DNA from: Ruminococcus sp.
Lineage (GTDB): Bacteria; Bacillota; Clostridia; Oscillospirales; Ruminococcaceae
Assembly: GCF_017464355.1 (NCBI RefSeq)
Contig: NZ_JAFUAG010000027.1
Location: 124,001 to 188,000, forward strand
Length of the DNA stretch: 64,000 nt
Reading direction: 5' to 3'
Numbering within the stretch: the first letter of the stretch is position 1; every line of letters begins with the position of its first letter. The notes below the pieces were generated by a model that was not told the origin of the DNA, did no database searches, and worked only from the letters and a program-made list of their open reading frames with translations. Below are positions 51,971 to 61,096 of the stretch, in pieces. The translations under genes were made by a program, and so were the position numbers.

Positions 51971-53485
51971 ATGAAACGTCTGGCTGAACTTGAATATCTC
52001 GGGCTGCCCCCCGCACGGCAGAAGCTTTACAACTTTCAGCTGTTCTTTGCTGATCTGCCCAAAAAGCTGGCAGGCGGCTGCAAAAAGATACCTGCTGCTC
52101 TCGGCAAATTCTTCGGGGGTATCGGCAGAGGCTTTGCAGGCATAGGCAGCATTTTCAAGGAGGGCGACTTCAAGACACGGCTGTCCTTCTTCATCATGGG
52201 CTTCGGCCAGTTCTTCCGCAGACAGATAGGAAGGGGCATCATCTTCCTGCTCATGGAAGTGCTTTTCGTGCTGTTCATGGCGTTCTTCGGGGTGCATTAT
52301 CTGGCTGATATGCGGAACCTCGGTACCGTGGCCGTGGAGAAGACCCTGAACGACTACGGGCTGGAGATAACCGTCTACAAGGACAACAGCCTGAAAATAC
52401 TCCTCTACGGTGTGCTGACTATCTTCATAGTCATAGGCTTTATCTGGACATGGATCATAAACGTCAGGCAGAATGCCGTTGCCCAGAAGCTCATAGAAGA
52501 GGGCATACGCCCCAAGGCATTCAAGGACGACCTTAAATCCATCGCGGACGAGCAGTATTACAAGGCGCTGCTGGCAGTACCGCTGCTGGGTATAGTGCTT
52601 TTCACGGTGATACCCATTTTCTTCATGATACTCATAGCCTTCACCAATTACGATTACTCACATCTTCCCCCCGAGAACCTGTTCTCATGGGTGGGGCTGG
52701 AGAATTTCCACACCATGCTCTCCACGGACGTTTCAGGCTCGGGCAAGTTTGCCTACACCTTCCGTGAGATACTTATCTGGACGCTCATCTGGGCGCTGGT
52801 GGCAACTTTCTCGAACTACTTCCTGGGAATGTTCGTGGCTATCTGCATAAACAAGAAAGGCATACGCTTCAAGAAAGGCTTCCGCACCATACTGGTAATG
52901 ACCATTGCGGTGCCCCAGTTCGTATCGCTGCTGCTGGTCTCAAAAATGTTCGCAGATGAGGGCATAGTCAACAGCCTGCTGATGAACCTGGGCTGGATAA
53001 CCGAGAAGATACCTTTCATGACAGGCCCTACTATGGCGAAGATAATGGTGCTGGTCATAAACCTCTGGGTGGGCATACCTTATCTTATGCTCATAACCAC
53101 AGGCGTGCTGATGAACATACCCGCAGACCTCTACGAGAGCGCCAGGATAGACGGCGCCTCGGGCATGAAGCAGTTCACCAAGATAACACTGCCCTATATG
53201 CTTTTTGTGACAGGCCCCTACCTGCTCACCAGCTTTACGGCTAACATCAACAACTTCAACGTTATTTACCTGCTCACCGCAGGCGCACCCAAGACCATGG
53301 AGTACGAGGGCGGCGCAGGCAAGACCGACCTGCTCATCACCTGGCTGTATACCCTGACCATTACCAATAACGACTACAAAATGGCAGCGGTCATAGGCAT
53401 ACTGGTGTTCCTGGTGGTAGCGGTGATCTCATTGTTCGTTTACAACCTTTCGCCTGCAATGAAGAATGAGGAGGATTTCCAGTAA
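51971..53485 (+). CDS. Sugar ABC transporter permease (MalF/GanP type)
   Basis: 504 residues. An N-terminal cytoplasmic region with amphipathic Gly/Phe-rich sequence (KKIPAALGKFFGGIGRGFAGIG) precedes eight or so membrane segments. The EAA loop that docks the ATPase is ESARIDGASGMKQFTKITLP. The long extra N-terminal part is typical of MalF/GanP-type subunits. Its stop TAA overlaps the next ATG by one base. A 166-base gap after the binding-protein gene holds a GCAGC-rich hairpin, which may adjust the ratio of binding protein to permease. Confidence 0.9.
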   Translation: MKRLAELEYLGLPPARQKLYNFQLFFADLPKKLAGGCKKIPAALGKFFGGIGRGFAGIGSIFKEGDFKTRLSFFIMGFGQFFRRQIGRGIIFLLMEVLFVLFMAFFGVHYLADMRNLGTVAVEKTLNDYGLEITVYKDNSLKILLYGVLTIFIVIGFIWTWIINVRQNAVAQKLIEEGIRPKAFKDDLKSIADEQYYKALLAVPLLGIVLFTVIPIFFMILIAFTNYDYSHLPPENLFSWVGLENFHTMLSTDVSGSGKFAYTFREILIWTLIWALVATFSNYFLGMFVAICINKKGIRFKKGFRTILVMTIAVPQFVSLLLVSKMFADEGIVNSLLMNLGWITEKIPFMTGPTMAKIMVLVINLWVGIPYLMLITTGVLMNIPADLYESARIDGASGMKQFTKITLPYMLFVTGPYLLTSFTANINNFNVIYLLTAGAPKTMEYEGGAGKTDLLITWLYTLTITNNDYKMAAVIGILVFLVVAVISLFVYNLSPAMKNEEDFQ

Positions 53486-54360
53486 TGAGCGACAATAACA
53501 GCAATAAGAAATATGCCAGCAAATCAGGGAAAGAGCGCACTGCCAGAACGCTCATATACATCTTCCTGACAGCACTGAGCATCATATGGCTGCTGCCCTT
53601 CATCTACCTGATATGTCAGGCTTTCAGGGGCGAGTCAAGGTCCATGGTGACCTACGTTTTCCCGAAAAAGTGGTCGCTGGAGAATTTCCGCATACTGTTT
53701 AAGGAAACTCAGTTCCTCCACTGGTATCTCAACACCCTTATAATAGCACTGTTCAATGCGGTGCTGCAGACGGTCATCGTGCTGAGCGTGGCCTATGCCC
53801 TTTCAAGAATGCGCTTCAAGGGCAGGAAGCTCATCATGAACCTAATGCTGGTGCTGGGTATGTTCCCGGGATTTCTCTCCATGATAGCGACCTATTTCAT
53901 ACTCAAGCTCATCGGCCTTACAAGCGAGAATGCCGTACCCGGACTTATACTGGTATACGCTGCAAGCTCGGGCATGGGCTACTACATAGCCAAGGGATTT
54001 TTTGATACCATACCCAAGTCCCTGGACGAAGCTGCCCGCATAGACGGCGCTTCCCGCAGCAGGGTGTTCTTCAGGATAATAATGCCCATGGCAAAGCCCA
54101 TAATCATCTACACTATCATGATGGCTTTCATTGCCCCCTGGGGCGATTTCATGTATGCTTCGCTGATAACTTTCGGCCACGAGAAAGCTTACAACGTTGC
54201 GGTAGGTCTGTACCGCTGGCTGGATAAGGAGCATATCAACAACTACTTCACCGTGTTCTGTGCAGGCGGACTATTCGTTTCGGTACCTGTGACTGCACTG
54301 TTCATGAGCCTGCAGAGATACTACGTCGAGGGCGTTACAGGCGGCGCGGTAAAGGGTTAA
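53485..54360 (+). CDS. Sugar ABC transporter permease (MalG/GanQ type)
   Basis: 291 residues, six membrane segments. The EAA loop is DEAARIDGASRSRVFFRIIMP. It pairs with the preceding permease to form the channel. The start codon overlaps the preceding stop, showing coupled translation. The operon's own ATPase is transcribed from a new promoter just downstream. Confidence 0.92.
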   Translation: MSDNNSNKKYASKSGKERTARTLIYIFLTALSIIWLLPFIYLICQAFRGESRSMVTYVFPKKWSLENFRILFKETQFLHWYLNTLIIALFNAVLQTVIVLSVAYALSRMRFKGRKLIMNLMLVLGMFPGFLSMIATYFILKLIGLTSENAVPGLILVYAASSGMGYYIAKGFFDTIPKSLDEAARIDGASRSRVFFRIIMPMAKPIIIYTIMMAFIAPWGDFMYASLITFGHEKAYNVAVGLYRWLDKEHINNYFTVFCAGGLFVSVPVTALFMSLQRYYVEGVTGGAVKG

Positions 54361-54374
54361 TATACGGGAAACAG

Positions 54375-54403
54375 TTGACATTTCCCGTGATCTAGTATAC
54401 AAT
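54375..54403 (+). promoter_or_regulatory. Promoter of the MsmX-type ATPase, inside an inverted repeat
   Basis: TTGACA, 17 bases, TACAAT. Perfect arms ACGGGAAA (54364-54371) and TTTCCCGT (54381-54388) enclose the -35 box. Confidence 0.7.
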
Positions 54404-54421
54404 ATAGCGGAGGAATACATT

Positions 54422-55573
54422 ATGGCAGAGGTTACGCTGAAAAATGTAAAAAAGCAGTACGATAACGGCTTTGTGGCCGTACACGATTTCAACCTTGATA
54501 TAAAGCATGAGGAATTCATAGTGTTGGTAGGACCCTCGGGCTGCGGTAAATCCACTACCCTGAGAATGATAGCAGGCCTTGAAGATATCACAGGGGGCGA
54601 GATAGCTATCGACGGCACGGTGGTAAACGATATGGAACCCAAGGACCGCGACATAGCCATGGTCTTCCAGAACTATGCGCTTTATCCCCATATGAGCGTT
54701 TACGAGAACATAGCCTTCGGCCTGAGGCTTCGCAAAATGCCAAACAAGGAGATACACAAGAAAGTCACCGAGGCCGCAGAGATACTTGGTATAACCGAGC
54801 TTCTGGGCAGAAAGCCCAAGCAGCTTTCGGGCGGACAAAGACAGCGTGTGGCCATAGGCCGTGCTATCGTTCGCGTGCCCAAGGTCTTCCTTATGGACGA
54901 GCCCCTTTCCAACCTGGACGCAAAGCTGAGAAACCAGATGAGAGCAGAGATAATACTGCTCCGTGAAAAGATAAAGACCACCTTTGTGTATGTTACCCAT
55001 GACCAGACAGAAGCCATGACCCTCGGTGACCGCATAGTCATCATGAAGGACGGCTATGTTATGCAGGTGGGCACTCCCCAGGAGCTTTTCAACCACCCCG
55101 CAAACCTGTTTGTTGCAGGATTTATCGGAACGCCCCAGATGAATTTCTTCGGGGCAAAGCTGCGTAAGGATAACGGGGGCTACACCGCCCTGGTGAATAA
55201 CCTTGAAGTCAAAGTTCCGCAGTACATCTGTGAAGCCCTGAACAAGAGGAGAGAAGTACCCACGGATGTACAGCTTGGTGTAAGGCCTGAGAACCTTGTG
55301 CTGAGCGATGATGACAACATCGGCATAAGGGCTGAGGTAAAGGTCACTGAGATGATGGGCAGTGAGATACATATCCACGGTGAACTCAGCAACGGCAAAA
55401 TGGTCATACTCAAAGTCCAGATAGCTGATATGGACGACCTTAAGCAGCGGGAGCTTCTTAATAAGAGGGAAGTAGTATTCACCATACGCGAGAGGACAAT
55501 AAACCTCTTTGATGACAAGGACGGAAGAAACCTTGCAGTGGAGGACGCTGTGCCTGTTCCCGAGAAGGAATAA
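54422..55573 (+). CDS. msmX: Multi-sugar ABC transporter ATP-binding protein (MsmX/UgpC family)
   Basis: 383 residues. Walker A GPSGCGKST, Q-loop FQNYALYPHMSVYENIAFGL, signature LSGGQRQRVAIGRAI, Walker B VFLMDEPLSNLD and switch THDQTEAM are intact. The C-terminal ~140 residues form the OB-type regulatory domain of the MalK/MsmX family. It energises CUT1 sugar importers. Its own strong promoter suggests it also serves other sugar transporters, as MsmX does in B. subtilis. Confidence 0.92.
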   Translation: MAEVTLKNVKKQYDNGFVAVHDFNLDIKHEEFIVLVGPSGCGKSTTLRMIAGLEDITGGEIAIDGTVVNDMEPKDRDIAMVFQNYALYPHMSVYENIAFGLRLRKMPNKEIHKKVTEAAEILGITELLGRKPKQLSGGQRQRVAIGRAIVRVPKVFLMDEPLSNLDAKLRNQMRAEIILLREKIKTTFVYVTHDQTEAMTLGDRIVIMKDGYVMQVGTPQELFNHPANLFVAGFIGTPQMNFFGAKLRKDNGGYTALVNNLEVKVPQYICEALNKRREVPTDVQLGVRPENLVLSDDDNIGIRAEVKVTEMMGSEIHIHGELSNGKMVILKVQIADMDDLKQRELLNKREVVFTIRERTINLFDDKDGRNLAVEDAVPVPEKE

Positions 55574-55616
55574 GTGTCCCAAAAGATGTACAAAATTATA
55601 TATAGGAAGAGATAAA

Positions 55617-56621
55617 ATGGAAAAAAATAAAAAGACCCAGCTGGAAGATATAGCTGCCGCACTGGGGTTGTCGAAGTCAACGGTGTCAAGGGCTATATCG
55701 GGCAAAGGACGGATAAGCACCGATACCCGTGAAAGGGTATTGCAGTGCATAAAGGAAATGAACTACAGGCCAAATATGATAGCCAAGAGCCTTTCGGAAA
55801 ACAAGACCTATAACATCGGCACTGTTATCCCCATGGACTCCGCTGAAACGGAAGCGCCTTTCTTCCAGACCTGCCTTATGGGCATATCGAAGGAGTGCGC
55901 TGTGAGGGATCACGACGCTGTTATCATCGGCACCGAGAAGAACGACCTCTCCCAGCTGAAAAGAGTGGTCGATAACCGCAAAGTGGACGGCATAATCATC
56001 ACCCGCCCTGTGGCTGACGGCGGCATGGAAAAAATGCTCCGTGAAAACGGTATGCCCTTTGTTGTCATAGGCCAGAGCGTGGATAAAGACGTTGTCACCG
56101 TGGACAGTGACCACACTGCGGGGTGCAGGGAGCTGACCTCCTACCTGCTCATGTCAAACCCGCCCGAGAGCATAGGGCTTATTCTGGGGAGCATGGAGCA
56201 TACCGTCAATAAGAGCCGTCTTTCGGGCTTTGAAGCGGCCTTTGCCGAGGCGGGCAGCAAGCCCTCGGTGCAGCTGGTGTATACCGATGTGGAGAGCGAA
56301 CTGCAGTTCTCAAAGGCTATGACAGCCCTGATGAAACAGCAGCCTGCCTGCATTATCTGCGGGGACGATATGCTGTGTATGCGCCTGCTGGCAGAACTGA
56401 GCAATCTTGGGCTTTCAGTGCCTGATGACATCAAGGTAGCTTCATTCTATGACAGCGTTTTTCTGGACAGTTATCTGCCCCCTATCACTTCCCTTATCTA
56501 TAATGCCACCGAGCTTGGGGCTACGGCAGTTTCTCAGCTTATGGATATGCTGGAGGGTGAAGAGGTCGAAAAGCAGAAGCTCATGCACTTTGAAATGCTG
56601 GTGCGCAGATCGACAATGTGA
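55617..56621 (+). CDS. LacI-family transcriptional regulator, probable galactan repressor
   Basis: 334 residues from the ATG at 55617. The N-terminal helix-turn-helix is LEDIAAALGLSKSTVSRAISGKGRISTDTRERVL with the hinge MNYRPNMIAKSL. The rest is a periplasmic-binding-protein-like effector domain (YNIGTVIPMDS, DGIIITRPV, SIGLILGS, ASFYDSVFLDSYLPPITSLIY). It probably binds the GCGCAA/TTGCGC sites at 47204 and 56796 and releases them when a galacto-oligosaccharide is present, like B. subtilis GanR. Site assignment is inferred from proximity and symmetry. Confidence 0.88.
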   Translation: MEKNKKTQLEDIAAALGLSKSTVSRAISGKGRISTDTRERVLQCIKEMNYRPNMIAKSLSENKTYNIGTVIPMDSAETEAPFFQTCLMGISKECAVRDHDAVIIGTEKNDLSQLKRVVDNRKVDGIIITRPVADGGMEKMLRENGMPFVVIGQSVDKDVVTVDSDHTAGCRELTSYLLMSNPPESIGLILGSMEHTVNKSRLSGFEAAFAEAGSKPSVQLVYTDVESELQFSKAMTALMKQQPACIICGDDMLCMRLLAELSNLGLSVPDDIKVASFYDSVFLDSYLPPITSLIYNATELGATAVSQLMDMLEGEEVEKQKLMHFEMLVRRSTM

Positions 56622-56758
56622 CTTTTTTGAGGATATTATATACTTGCAGTTCTTTGCGCAACTGTTTGCGCCGAGGGCTGCTTTTTATTTTGGAAAGATA
56701 TATCTCTAATTATAAGAAATAGCTAATTTTACCCAACAAAGATTGATTAATCTGTTTA

Positions 56759-56787
56759 TTGACTACATGGCTAAAATCTGGTATCAT
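56759..56787 (+). promoter_or_regulatory. Sigma-A promoter of the secreted galactanase gene
   Basis: TTGACT, 17 bases, TATCAT, with the operator beginning 9 bases after the -10 box. Confidence 0.7.
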
Positions 56788-56795
56788 ATTATTAG

Positions 56796-56824
56796 AGCAA
56801 CCGCTTGCGCAAATAGTTGCGCAG
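56796..56824. promoter_or_regulatory. LacI-type operator, secreted galactanase
   Basis: GCAACCGCTTGC is a perfect GCAA/TTGC palindrome with an added GC on the right, similar to the site at 47204. AGTTGCGCAGG follows at 56815 as a possible second half-site. Distance from the -10 box is the same as in the first operon. Confidence 0.65.
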
Positions 56825-56921
56825 GGTGGAAAAGGCGAAAAAGGCTCGCTGTACAGGGCAGGCTTGCGGTGGAAAGAGCATTCCCGAAAGGCGGGCAGAC
56901 GGAATACTAAGGAGGATATCT

Positions 56922-59759
56922 ATGAAAATGCAAAGATTTTGCGCTGCTGCAGCGGCGCTGGCTATGGCGGCAGGGTGTGCTGTCATAGGGGCTGGGGCTG
57001 AAACAGTTTCTCAGGACGGCATAAAAGTCACCCTGACCGCTGAGGGCGTCGAAGCCACGCTTTCGGTAAAAAACGAAAACTCAGCGGATATCACAGGGGC
57101 TTCCGCTGAGATACAGGCACCCGAGGGCTGGGAGTTTGAGGGTGAACACAGCCTGCCCGCGGGCAGTCTGGCGGCGGGGGAGAGCGTTGAGCTGAAAGCA
57201 AAGCTCGTCAAGTCCCCGACAGCAGCCCCCGAGGACAGCAGCGAAAGTCAGGCAGATGATGACAGCTCTGAAAAGCCCGCACCTGGCGATGAGAGCATTA
57301 CTTCCCAAAAGGCTGAGGACAGTTCTTCAAAGGCTGTCCCTGCAGAAGACAGCAGTTCCTCCCGAACAGGGGCAGACGCCGAAAGCAGCAAGCCCGAGGA
57401 GAGCAGTTCTTCGACATCAGGTGCTGAAAGTACATCTAAGGCAGATAGTTCTTCTTCTAAGGCCGACAGTTCTTCAAAGTCTGCGGCGGCAGCTGCTGCA
57501 AATTCCAACCCCAACACAGGTGCACACACGACAGCTTATCTGCTGGCGGCTGCTGCACTGGCAGGCATGGTGCTGAGCGTGAGAAAGGGCAAGGGCAGAC
57601 AGCTGCTGTCTGTGGCGGTCTGCGGTACTATGTGCATAGGCCTTCTGGGAGACGGCCATTTCATCGTCAGTCATGCCCAGCAGAACGAACAGGGAAGCAT
57701 AACCGTCACCTGCGGCATTGAGACCGATGAGGGCGAGCTGGAGATAACTGCGGTAGTAAACTATGATATCCCCGCCGCAGAAGCCCCCGCTGAGGACGAA
57801 CAGCCCACCGATGAGGAGACCACAGCCGATGAGGAAACGACCTCCGAAAACGAAACGACTGCTCCCGAAACTAGCGAATACCCCGCCGATGACACACCTG
57901 TCATTGAGCTGATAAAAAGCAGCGACAGCCTTTATGTAAAGCAGGTTGAGGGCCTTGATGAAGACTTCTTCATGGGCGCTGATATCTCCAGCATACTGGC
58001 GCTGGAAAAGTCGGGGGTAAAATTCTATGACTATGACGGCAGCGAAAGGGATATCTTTGAGGTGCTGGCTGAAAGCGGTGTGAACTGCATACGCGTCAGG
58101 ATCTGGGTAGACCCCTATGATGCCGAGGGTAACAGCTACGGCGGAGGTGCCTGCGATATCGACACCGCCGTGGAGATAGCAAAGCGGTGCAAGCGCTGCG
58201 GTCTTGGTATGCTGGCTGATTTCCATTATTCGGATTTCTGGTGCGACCCCGGCAAGCAGAAAGCTCCCAAGGCATGGGCTGATATGGATATCGACACCAA
58301 GGCGGAGGCACTGCATGAGTTCACAGCGGAAAGCCTTGAAAAGCTGAAAGCCACAGGTGTGGCACTTGAAATGGTCCAGGTGGGCAACGAGACCAACGGC
58401 GCTATGTGCGGCGAGAAAACCTGGGAAAACATTGCACGACTTATGAACGCAGGCTCCTCTGCGGTGCGTGAGATATCTCCCGAAACCCTTGTGGCTGTCC
58501 ATTTCACCAACCCTGAAAAGAGCGATAATATCCTCTGGTATGCTTCACAGCTTGACACTCTTGAAGTGGATTACGATGTCTTCGGCACATCATATTATCC
58601 CTTCTGGCACGGCACCACCGAGAACCTGACCTACGTTCTCAGCACCGTGAAGGAGCGCTACGGCAAGGAGGTCATGGTGGCTGAGACTTCCTATGCTTAC
58701 ACCCTTGAAGACGGCGACGGCCACGAGAACAGCGTGCGTGCAGGTTCGGCAGGGGATAAGCCCTACCCCTACACCGTGCAGGGGCAGTCCCGTGAGCTGG
58801 CTGATGTTATTGACGCTGTAGCCGCAGCTGAGGGCATAGGCGTGTTCTACTGGGAACCCGCATGGCTTCCCGTAGCAGGGGAAAGCTTTGAAGAGCGCTC
58901 TGCCCTCTGGGAGAAGAACGGCGCAGGCTGGGCTTCAAGCTATTCATCGGAATATGACCCCGACGACGCAGGCAAATACTTCGGCGGCAGCAGCTGGGAT
59001 AATCAGGCTATGTTCGACTTTGGCGGCAGACCTCTGGAGTCCCTGAAGACCTTTGCGCTGGTGCGCACAGGCAACGAGCTTGAACCAAAGGCTGACGCAG
59101 TTGAAGATTTTGAGGTAACGGTGCTGACAGGGGAGAGCCCCGAACTTTCCGAAACGGTGGAAGCTGTCTTCACAGACGGCAGCGTGCAGAACGTAGCTGT
59201 GACCTGGAACGAACTTGACCTTGCAGCCATAGATACCTCAGCCCCCGCAGTTTACCTTGTGGGCGGCAAGGCAGAAGGCTTCGATGTGGTATGCACCCTG
59301 CGTGTGAAGAGCGCAAACTATGTCCCCGACGGCAGCTTTGAAAGCGGCAGCCTCGACGGCTGGGATATAGACAACGTGGACAATGCCACCTCACAGATAG
59401 ACTGCCAGTGGAGCACCTCAGACTCTCACAGCGGCAACTATGCTCTGCACTTCTGGGGCGAGAACGGCACTAAGTTCACAGCCTCCCGCAGCCTGACAGG
59501 TCTGGCGGCAGGCAGCTATTCCATGAGCGCTTTTGCACAGGGCGGCTGGGACGAGAACCAGAATGTCTACATATTCTGTAAGGTAAACGGCGAGGAATAC
59601 ACCGCCTCCGTCACCCTTAACGGCTGGTGCGAATGGGACGAGTCCGTCATAGATAACATCGAGATACCCGAAAATGCAGAGGTGGTCATCGGTGTTTACG
59701 TTGAGGCAGGCGCAGGCTCCTGGGGCACGGTAGATGACTTTACGTTCTCGGCAAAATAA
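56922..59759 (+). CDS. Membrane-hairpin GH53 endo-beta-1,4-galactanase with CBM61
   Basis: 945 residues from the ATG at 56922, after AAGGAGGATATCT. Order: signal peptide (1-27), a small Ig-like domain (to about 88), a Ser/Glu-rich linker (to about 190), NPNTG (196-200), a hydrophobic helix, RKGKGR, a second hydrophobic stretch (about 229-248), an Ig-like stretch, a Thr/Glu linker, the GH53 barrel (about 348-710; acid/base Glu about 489 in VGNETNGA, nucleophile about 588 in MVAETSYAY), a Big-4-like Ig domain, and a C-terminal CBM61 (FESGSLDGWDIDNVDN onwards) that binds beta-1,4-galactan. The paired helices would form a hairpin that leaves both N-terminal domain and enzyme outside the cell. It degrades pectic galactan. 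Confidence 0.88.
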   Translation: MKMQRFCAAAAALAMAAGCAVIGAGAETVSQDGIKVTLTAEGVEATLSVKNENSADITGASAEIQAPEGWEFEGEHSLPAGSLAAGESVELKAKLVKSPTAAPEDSSESQADDDSSEKPAPGDESITSQKAEDSSSKAVPAEDSSSSRTGADAESSKPEESSSSTSGAESTSKADSSSSKADSSSKSAAAAAANSNPNTGAHTTAYLLAAAALAGMVLSVRKGKGRQLLSVAVCGTMCIGLLGDGHFIVSHAQQNEQGSITVTCGIETDEGELEITAVVNYDIPAAEAPAEDEQPTDEETTADEETTSENETTAPETSEYPADDTPVIELIKSSDSLYVKQVEGLDEDFFMGADISSILALEKSGVKFYDYDGSERDIFEVLAESGVNCIRVRIWVDPYDAEGNSYGGGACDIDTAVEIAKRCKRCGLGMLADFHYSDFWCDPGKQKAPKAWADMDIDTKAEALHEFTAESLEKLKATGVALEMVQVGNETNGAMCGEKTWENIARLMNAGSSAVREISPETLVAVHFTNPEKSDNILWYASQLDTLEVDYDVFGTSYYPFWHGTTENLTYVLSTVKERYGKEVMVAETSYAYTLEDGDGHENSVRAGSAGDKPYPYTVQGQSRELADVIDAVAAAEGIGVFYWEPAWLPVAGESFEERSALWEKNGAGWASSYSSEYDPDDAGKYFGGSSWDNQAMFDFGGRPLESLKTFALVRTGNELEPKADAVEDFEVTVLTGESPELSETVEAVFTDGSVQNVAVTWNELDLAAIDTSAPAVYLVGGKAEGFDVVCTLRVKSANYVPDGSFESGSLDGWDIDNVDNATSQIDCQWSTSDSHSGNYALHFWGENGTKFTASRSLTGLAAGSYSMSAFAQGGWDENQNVYIFCKVNGEEYTASVTLNGWCEWDESVIDNIEIPENAEVVIGVYVEAGAGSWGTVDDFTFSAK

Positions 59760-59810
59760 TATCACATAACAGGGCTGCCCTTAAAGGGCGGCGCTGATAA
59801 AGAAAATCAG

Positions 59811-59851
59811 TGCCATAGTATTTCTGATTTACAGTCAGAAATACTATGGCA
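59811..59851. repeat. Perfect 17-bp inverted repeat
   Basis: TGCCATAGTATTTCTGA (59811-59827) and TCAGAAATACTATGGCA (59835-59851) enclose a 7-base loop. It lies 6 bases before the -35 box of the next gene. No T-run follows, so it is not a standard terminator. Confidence 0.85.
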
Positions 59852-59857
59852 TTCCTA

Positions 59858-59887
59858 TTGACAGTGCAGCTATTGATGTGCTATAAT
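59858..59887 (+). promoter_or_regulatory. Promoter of the ketopantoate-reductase-like gene
   Basis: TTGACA, 18 bases, TATAAT. Confidence 0.75.
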
Positions 59888-59925
59888 TGTTATTAACAAA
59901 AATCGAATTTTATAAGGGTGATAAC

Positions 59926-60885
59926 ATGAGAATAGCAGTTTTGGGGATCGGTGTTATTGGAACAACATATGCCTATGCGTTTCAAAAGGCAGGACATGAT
60001 ACTTATCATATATTGAGGGAAGGGAAAAAAGATATTCCGACTGAAATAGCTGTTCATATTTTAGATGGCAGGTACAACTCGAAGGGCGAAGAAAAAGATG
60101 ATGTATATAAGGTCACGGCAGCAGAGGATGATTCTGAATATGATTTCATTATCGTAAGTGTTGCAAGCGGAAAGCTGGAATGTGCAATGGATACTATAAA
60201 AAAGAGGAATATCAAGGGAACGATAGTCCTTTTCTGTAATTTCTGGGATGAAAGAAATGATATAAAAAGAATGGTAGGTGACTATGAATACATCACTGCT
60301 TTTCCGACAGCAGGCGGTCATATGAGCAAGGATCATGAGCTCAATTGCGTACTGTTTGATCATGTAATGCTTGAGGGCGAAGCCAAGGCTGATATATCTA
60401 ATTATGCTGAAATATTAGATCTGCTGAGATCAGCAGATCTGAAGTGGGAAATACCATATGATATGTATGAATGGATCTGGATCCATATGGCTATCAATGC
60501 CGGGGTAACATCTACCGCAGGCAGAGGTGGTGCAATTGATGATCCGAATAAGTTGGCAAGGGAACTTATGGCTGATGCCAAAGCATTGAAACTGGCAGTA
60601 AAAACTATTCGTGAAACACTTCAGGCTGTTAAAGCCAGAGGTGTTGATCTTAAACTATATAAAAATGAGTTGCTGCCATACAAGATACCGGCAGGTATAG
60701 CCGGTATTGCAATGAAAAAACTGTTTTCGTCTAATGAGCTGACTTCCAGGATCATGACGCTGCATAATGATATCAGCGATATTTTATATGGGTGTAAATG
60801 TGTATATGATGAAGGCAAGAGACATGGGATAAATATGCCGTTGTACTATAAAAATATAGAAAAGATCCTGGAGCAGATCGGGTAG
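59926..60885 (+). CDS. Ketopantoate-reductase (ApbA/PanE) family protein
   Basis: 319 residues from the ATG at 59926, after AAGGGTGATAAC. The N-terminal Rossmann motif is IAVLGIGVIGTTYAYAFQKAGHD, and the C-terminal ApbA-like region contains WIWIHMAINAGVTSTAGRGGA, with the helical domain of this family. It uses NAD(P)H on a 2-oxo acid; whether it makes pantoate is uncertain. The base composition is clearly lower in G+C than neighbouring genes, with many AAA, GAT and ATA codons, which suggests later acquisition. Confidence 0.78.
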   Translation: MRIAVLGIGVIGTTYAYAFQKAGHDTYHILREGKKDIPTEIAVHILDGRYNSKGEEKDDVYKVTAAEDDSEYDFIIVSVASGKLECAMDTIKKRNIKGTIVLFCNFWDERNDIKRMVGDYEYITAFPTAGGHMSKDHELNCVLFDHVMLEGEAKADISNYAEILDLLRSADLKWEIPYDMYEWIWIHMAINAGVTSTAGRGGAIDDPNKLARELMADAKALKLAVKTIRETLQAVKARGVDLKLYKNELLPYKIPAGIAGIAMKKLFSSNELTSRIMTLHNDISDILYGCKCVYDEGKRHGINMPLYYKNIEKILEQIG

Positions 60886-60947
60886 CAATATTCTTTTTTA
60901 TTTGCATACAAATTCCGGTTAGGCTTAGCAACTGTATAAAATACAAT

Positions 60948-60977
60948 GCCCCGAAGTACTTTGAAGTGCTTCGGGGC
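60948..60977. terminator. Hairpin after the ketopantoate-reductase-like gene
   Basis: TGCCCCGAAG pairs with CTTCGGGGCA, with TACTT/AGTG pairing partly inside. No long T-run follows, so termination is likely but weakly supported. Confidence 0.5.
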
Positions 60978-61096
60978 AAAACATATATAAGAGTATCTTT
61001 TTTTTGGGGCGGCCTTTTTTGCCATGATATGCCCTGTTTTGATTATAATACACAAAACAACGGTTAGGCTGACAAAACTATTTTAACTGGTGCGCA

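Noticed and set aside
54364-54388. ACGGGAAA/TTTCCCGT hairpin as the terminator of the permease operon
   Set aside because: There is no T-run after the stem and it contains the -35 box of a strong promoter; kept instead as a possible operator.
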